Source: Bacteroidales bacterium (GTDB taxonomy: Bacteria; Bacteroidota; Bacteroidia; Bacteroidales; UBA932). Taken from it: a DNA stretch of 64,000 bases. The notes under the pieces were generated by a model. That model searched no databases and had not been told where the DNA came from. It saw only the letters and a program-made list of their open reading frames with translations. Within the stretch, counting starts at the first letter, position 1. The number at the start of each line of letters is the position of its first letter. Below are positions 63,570 to 64,000 of the stretch, piece after piece. The translations under genes were made by a program, and so were the position numbers. Location: NCBI GenBank assembly GCA_017962375.1, contig JAGCVJ010000010.1, positions 1-64,000 of the forward strand, read 5' to 3'.

Positions 63570-64000
63570 CGTGCTTCCCTCCTGATGTGACGCATCGTGG
63601 AATTAAACTTAAGGATATATACCAGGTAGAAAAGATAGAGCGCGATCAGGGCAAAGCTCAGGAAACTGAGTCCCATGATGAACAGAATTCCTAAAGCCAG
63701 GATGGCTGAAGTGAACCACAGGCTCCATACGAAGGACTGCATCCGGACGTGAGCGGTCATTTCATCTTCGTCCTTTTCGCGTGACAAGGCAATAAAGCAT
63801 AGTGAAACAAGCAGCCCCATCATACCTACCTCTGTCAACAGGTTGGCGTCCCCGGTATAGAAGAGTTTGTCTCCGAATGCTATCCAGGGAACCATAATCT
63901 CCGGAAGCCCGGCGTCAAACAGAAGGCATAGACATAAGGCGGCAAAAGGCAGAAACATCCACATGCCTACTTTCTTGTAGGTGTAGGGAAGAAGATAATT
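63566..64000 (-). CDS. small membrane protein, 5' end beyond the window
   Basis: The frame is open to the right edge, so the ATG at 63964 is probably internal and the real start lies outside. The visible part (about 144 residues) has about four hydrophobic helices (FAALCLCLLF, LVSLCFIAL, ILALGILFIMGLSFLSFALI and ALYLFYLVYILKF) and a conserved charged stretch (SREKDEDEMTAHVRMQS). Such proteins are typically found with a YozG-like XRE regulator, as here. The function is unknown. Confidence 0.75.
   Translation of the reverse strand, partial: NYLLPYTYKKVGMWMFLPFAALCLCLLFDAGLPEIMVPWIAFGDKLFYTGDANLLTEVGMMGLLVSLCFIALSREKDEDEMTAHVRMQSFVWSLWFTSAILALGILFIMGLSFLSFALIALYLFYLVYILKFNSTMRHIRREAR

Overview
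The window reads as a chromosomal segment from a member of the Bacteroidota, most likely order Bacteroidales. Reasons: many genes are preceded by the Bacteroidota sigma-factor -7 element (TAnnTTTG); there are tandem RHS proteins of the DUF6443 type, BIG2/FISUMP lipoproteins, a tricorn-type protease, a TonB C-terminal-like protein and class II aldolase; Shine-Dalgarno sites are generally poor. Genus cannot be read from the sequence.

Layout. 1-8.5 kb (minus strand) is a polymorphic-toxin locus: a partial IS3-type element, a decayed orphan Tlde1 (L,D-transpeptidase-fold) toxin tip, a small likely immunity gene, a 1457-residue DUF6443/RHS toxin with an A+T-rich variable tip, and an upstream frameshifted RHS gene. 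8.7-22.7 kb (plus) is one tightly packed transcription unit: an AmgK-like sugar kinase fused to a RapZ C-terminal domain, a MurU-like nucleotidyltransferase, then a type II fatty-acid/polyene cluster (ketoreductase, acyltransferases, dehydratases, ACP, ketosynthase plus a Cys-less partner, DMT-type membrane protein, LolA-like carrier, dehydratase-GT2 fusion, MMPL-PlsC fusion, esterase). It resembles aryl-polyene/flexirubin-type clusters but lacks visible ammonia lyase, ligase or DarA/DarB genes. 22.7-30.5 kb holds housekeeping genes (DJ-1/PfpI, tricorn protease, RmuC, AMP nucleosidase, NUDIX hydrolase) and a BIG2/FISUMP lipoprotein.

30.5-38.8 kb is an A+T-rich island. It carries a three-gene ABC-three-component system (SMEK protein, middle component, DUF2326 ATPase), a decayed second copy of the NUDIX 3' end, a convergent metallophosphoesterase-STAND NTPase, and an IS3-family element with a nonsense mutation. 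38.8-44.9 kb is a further accessory stretch of exported proteins: an unknown secreted protein, an O-antigen-ligase-like membrane protein, a zinc-ribbon lipoprotein, a TonB_C-like protein and a second BIG2/FISUMP lipoprotein.

45-64 kb is core genome: HerA-like ATPase, CoA-transferase, DnaK, two exported unknowns, RluA-type pseudouridine synthase, SDR, NadD, Gmk, class II aldolase, HAD phosphatase, TSUP transporter, GrpE-DnaJ, M23 peptidase, AnmK, L19, tRNA-Arg(ACG), and an XRE regulator with a membrane protein cut by the right edge. AnmK and the AmgK/MurU pair suggest two entry routes for recycled MurNAc. The most unusual items are the kinase-RapZ fusion heading a lipid operon, the NUDIX remnant bounding the ABC-3C island, the phosphoesterase-STAND protein, and the two enzyme fusions in the lipid cluster. 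All assignments come from reading motifs and gene context; no database search was run.
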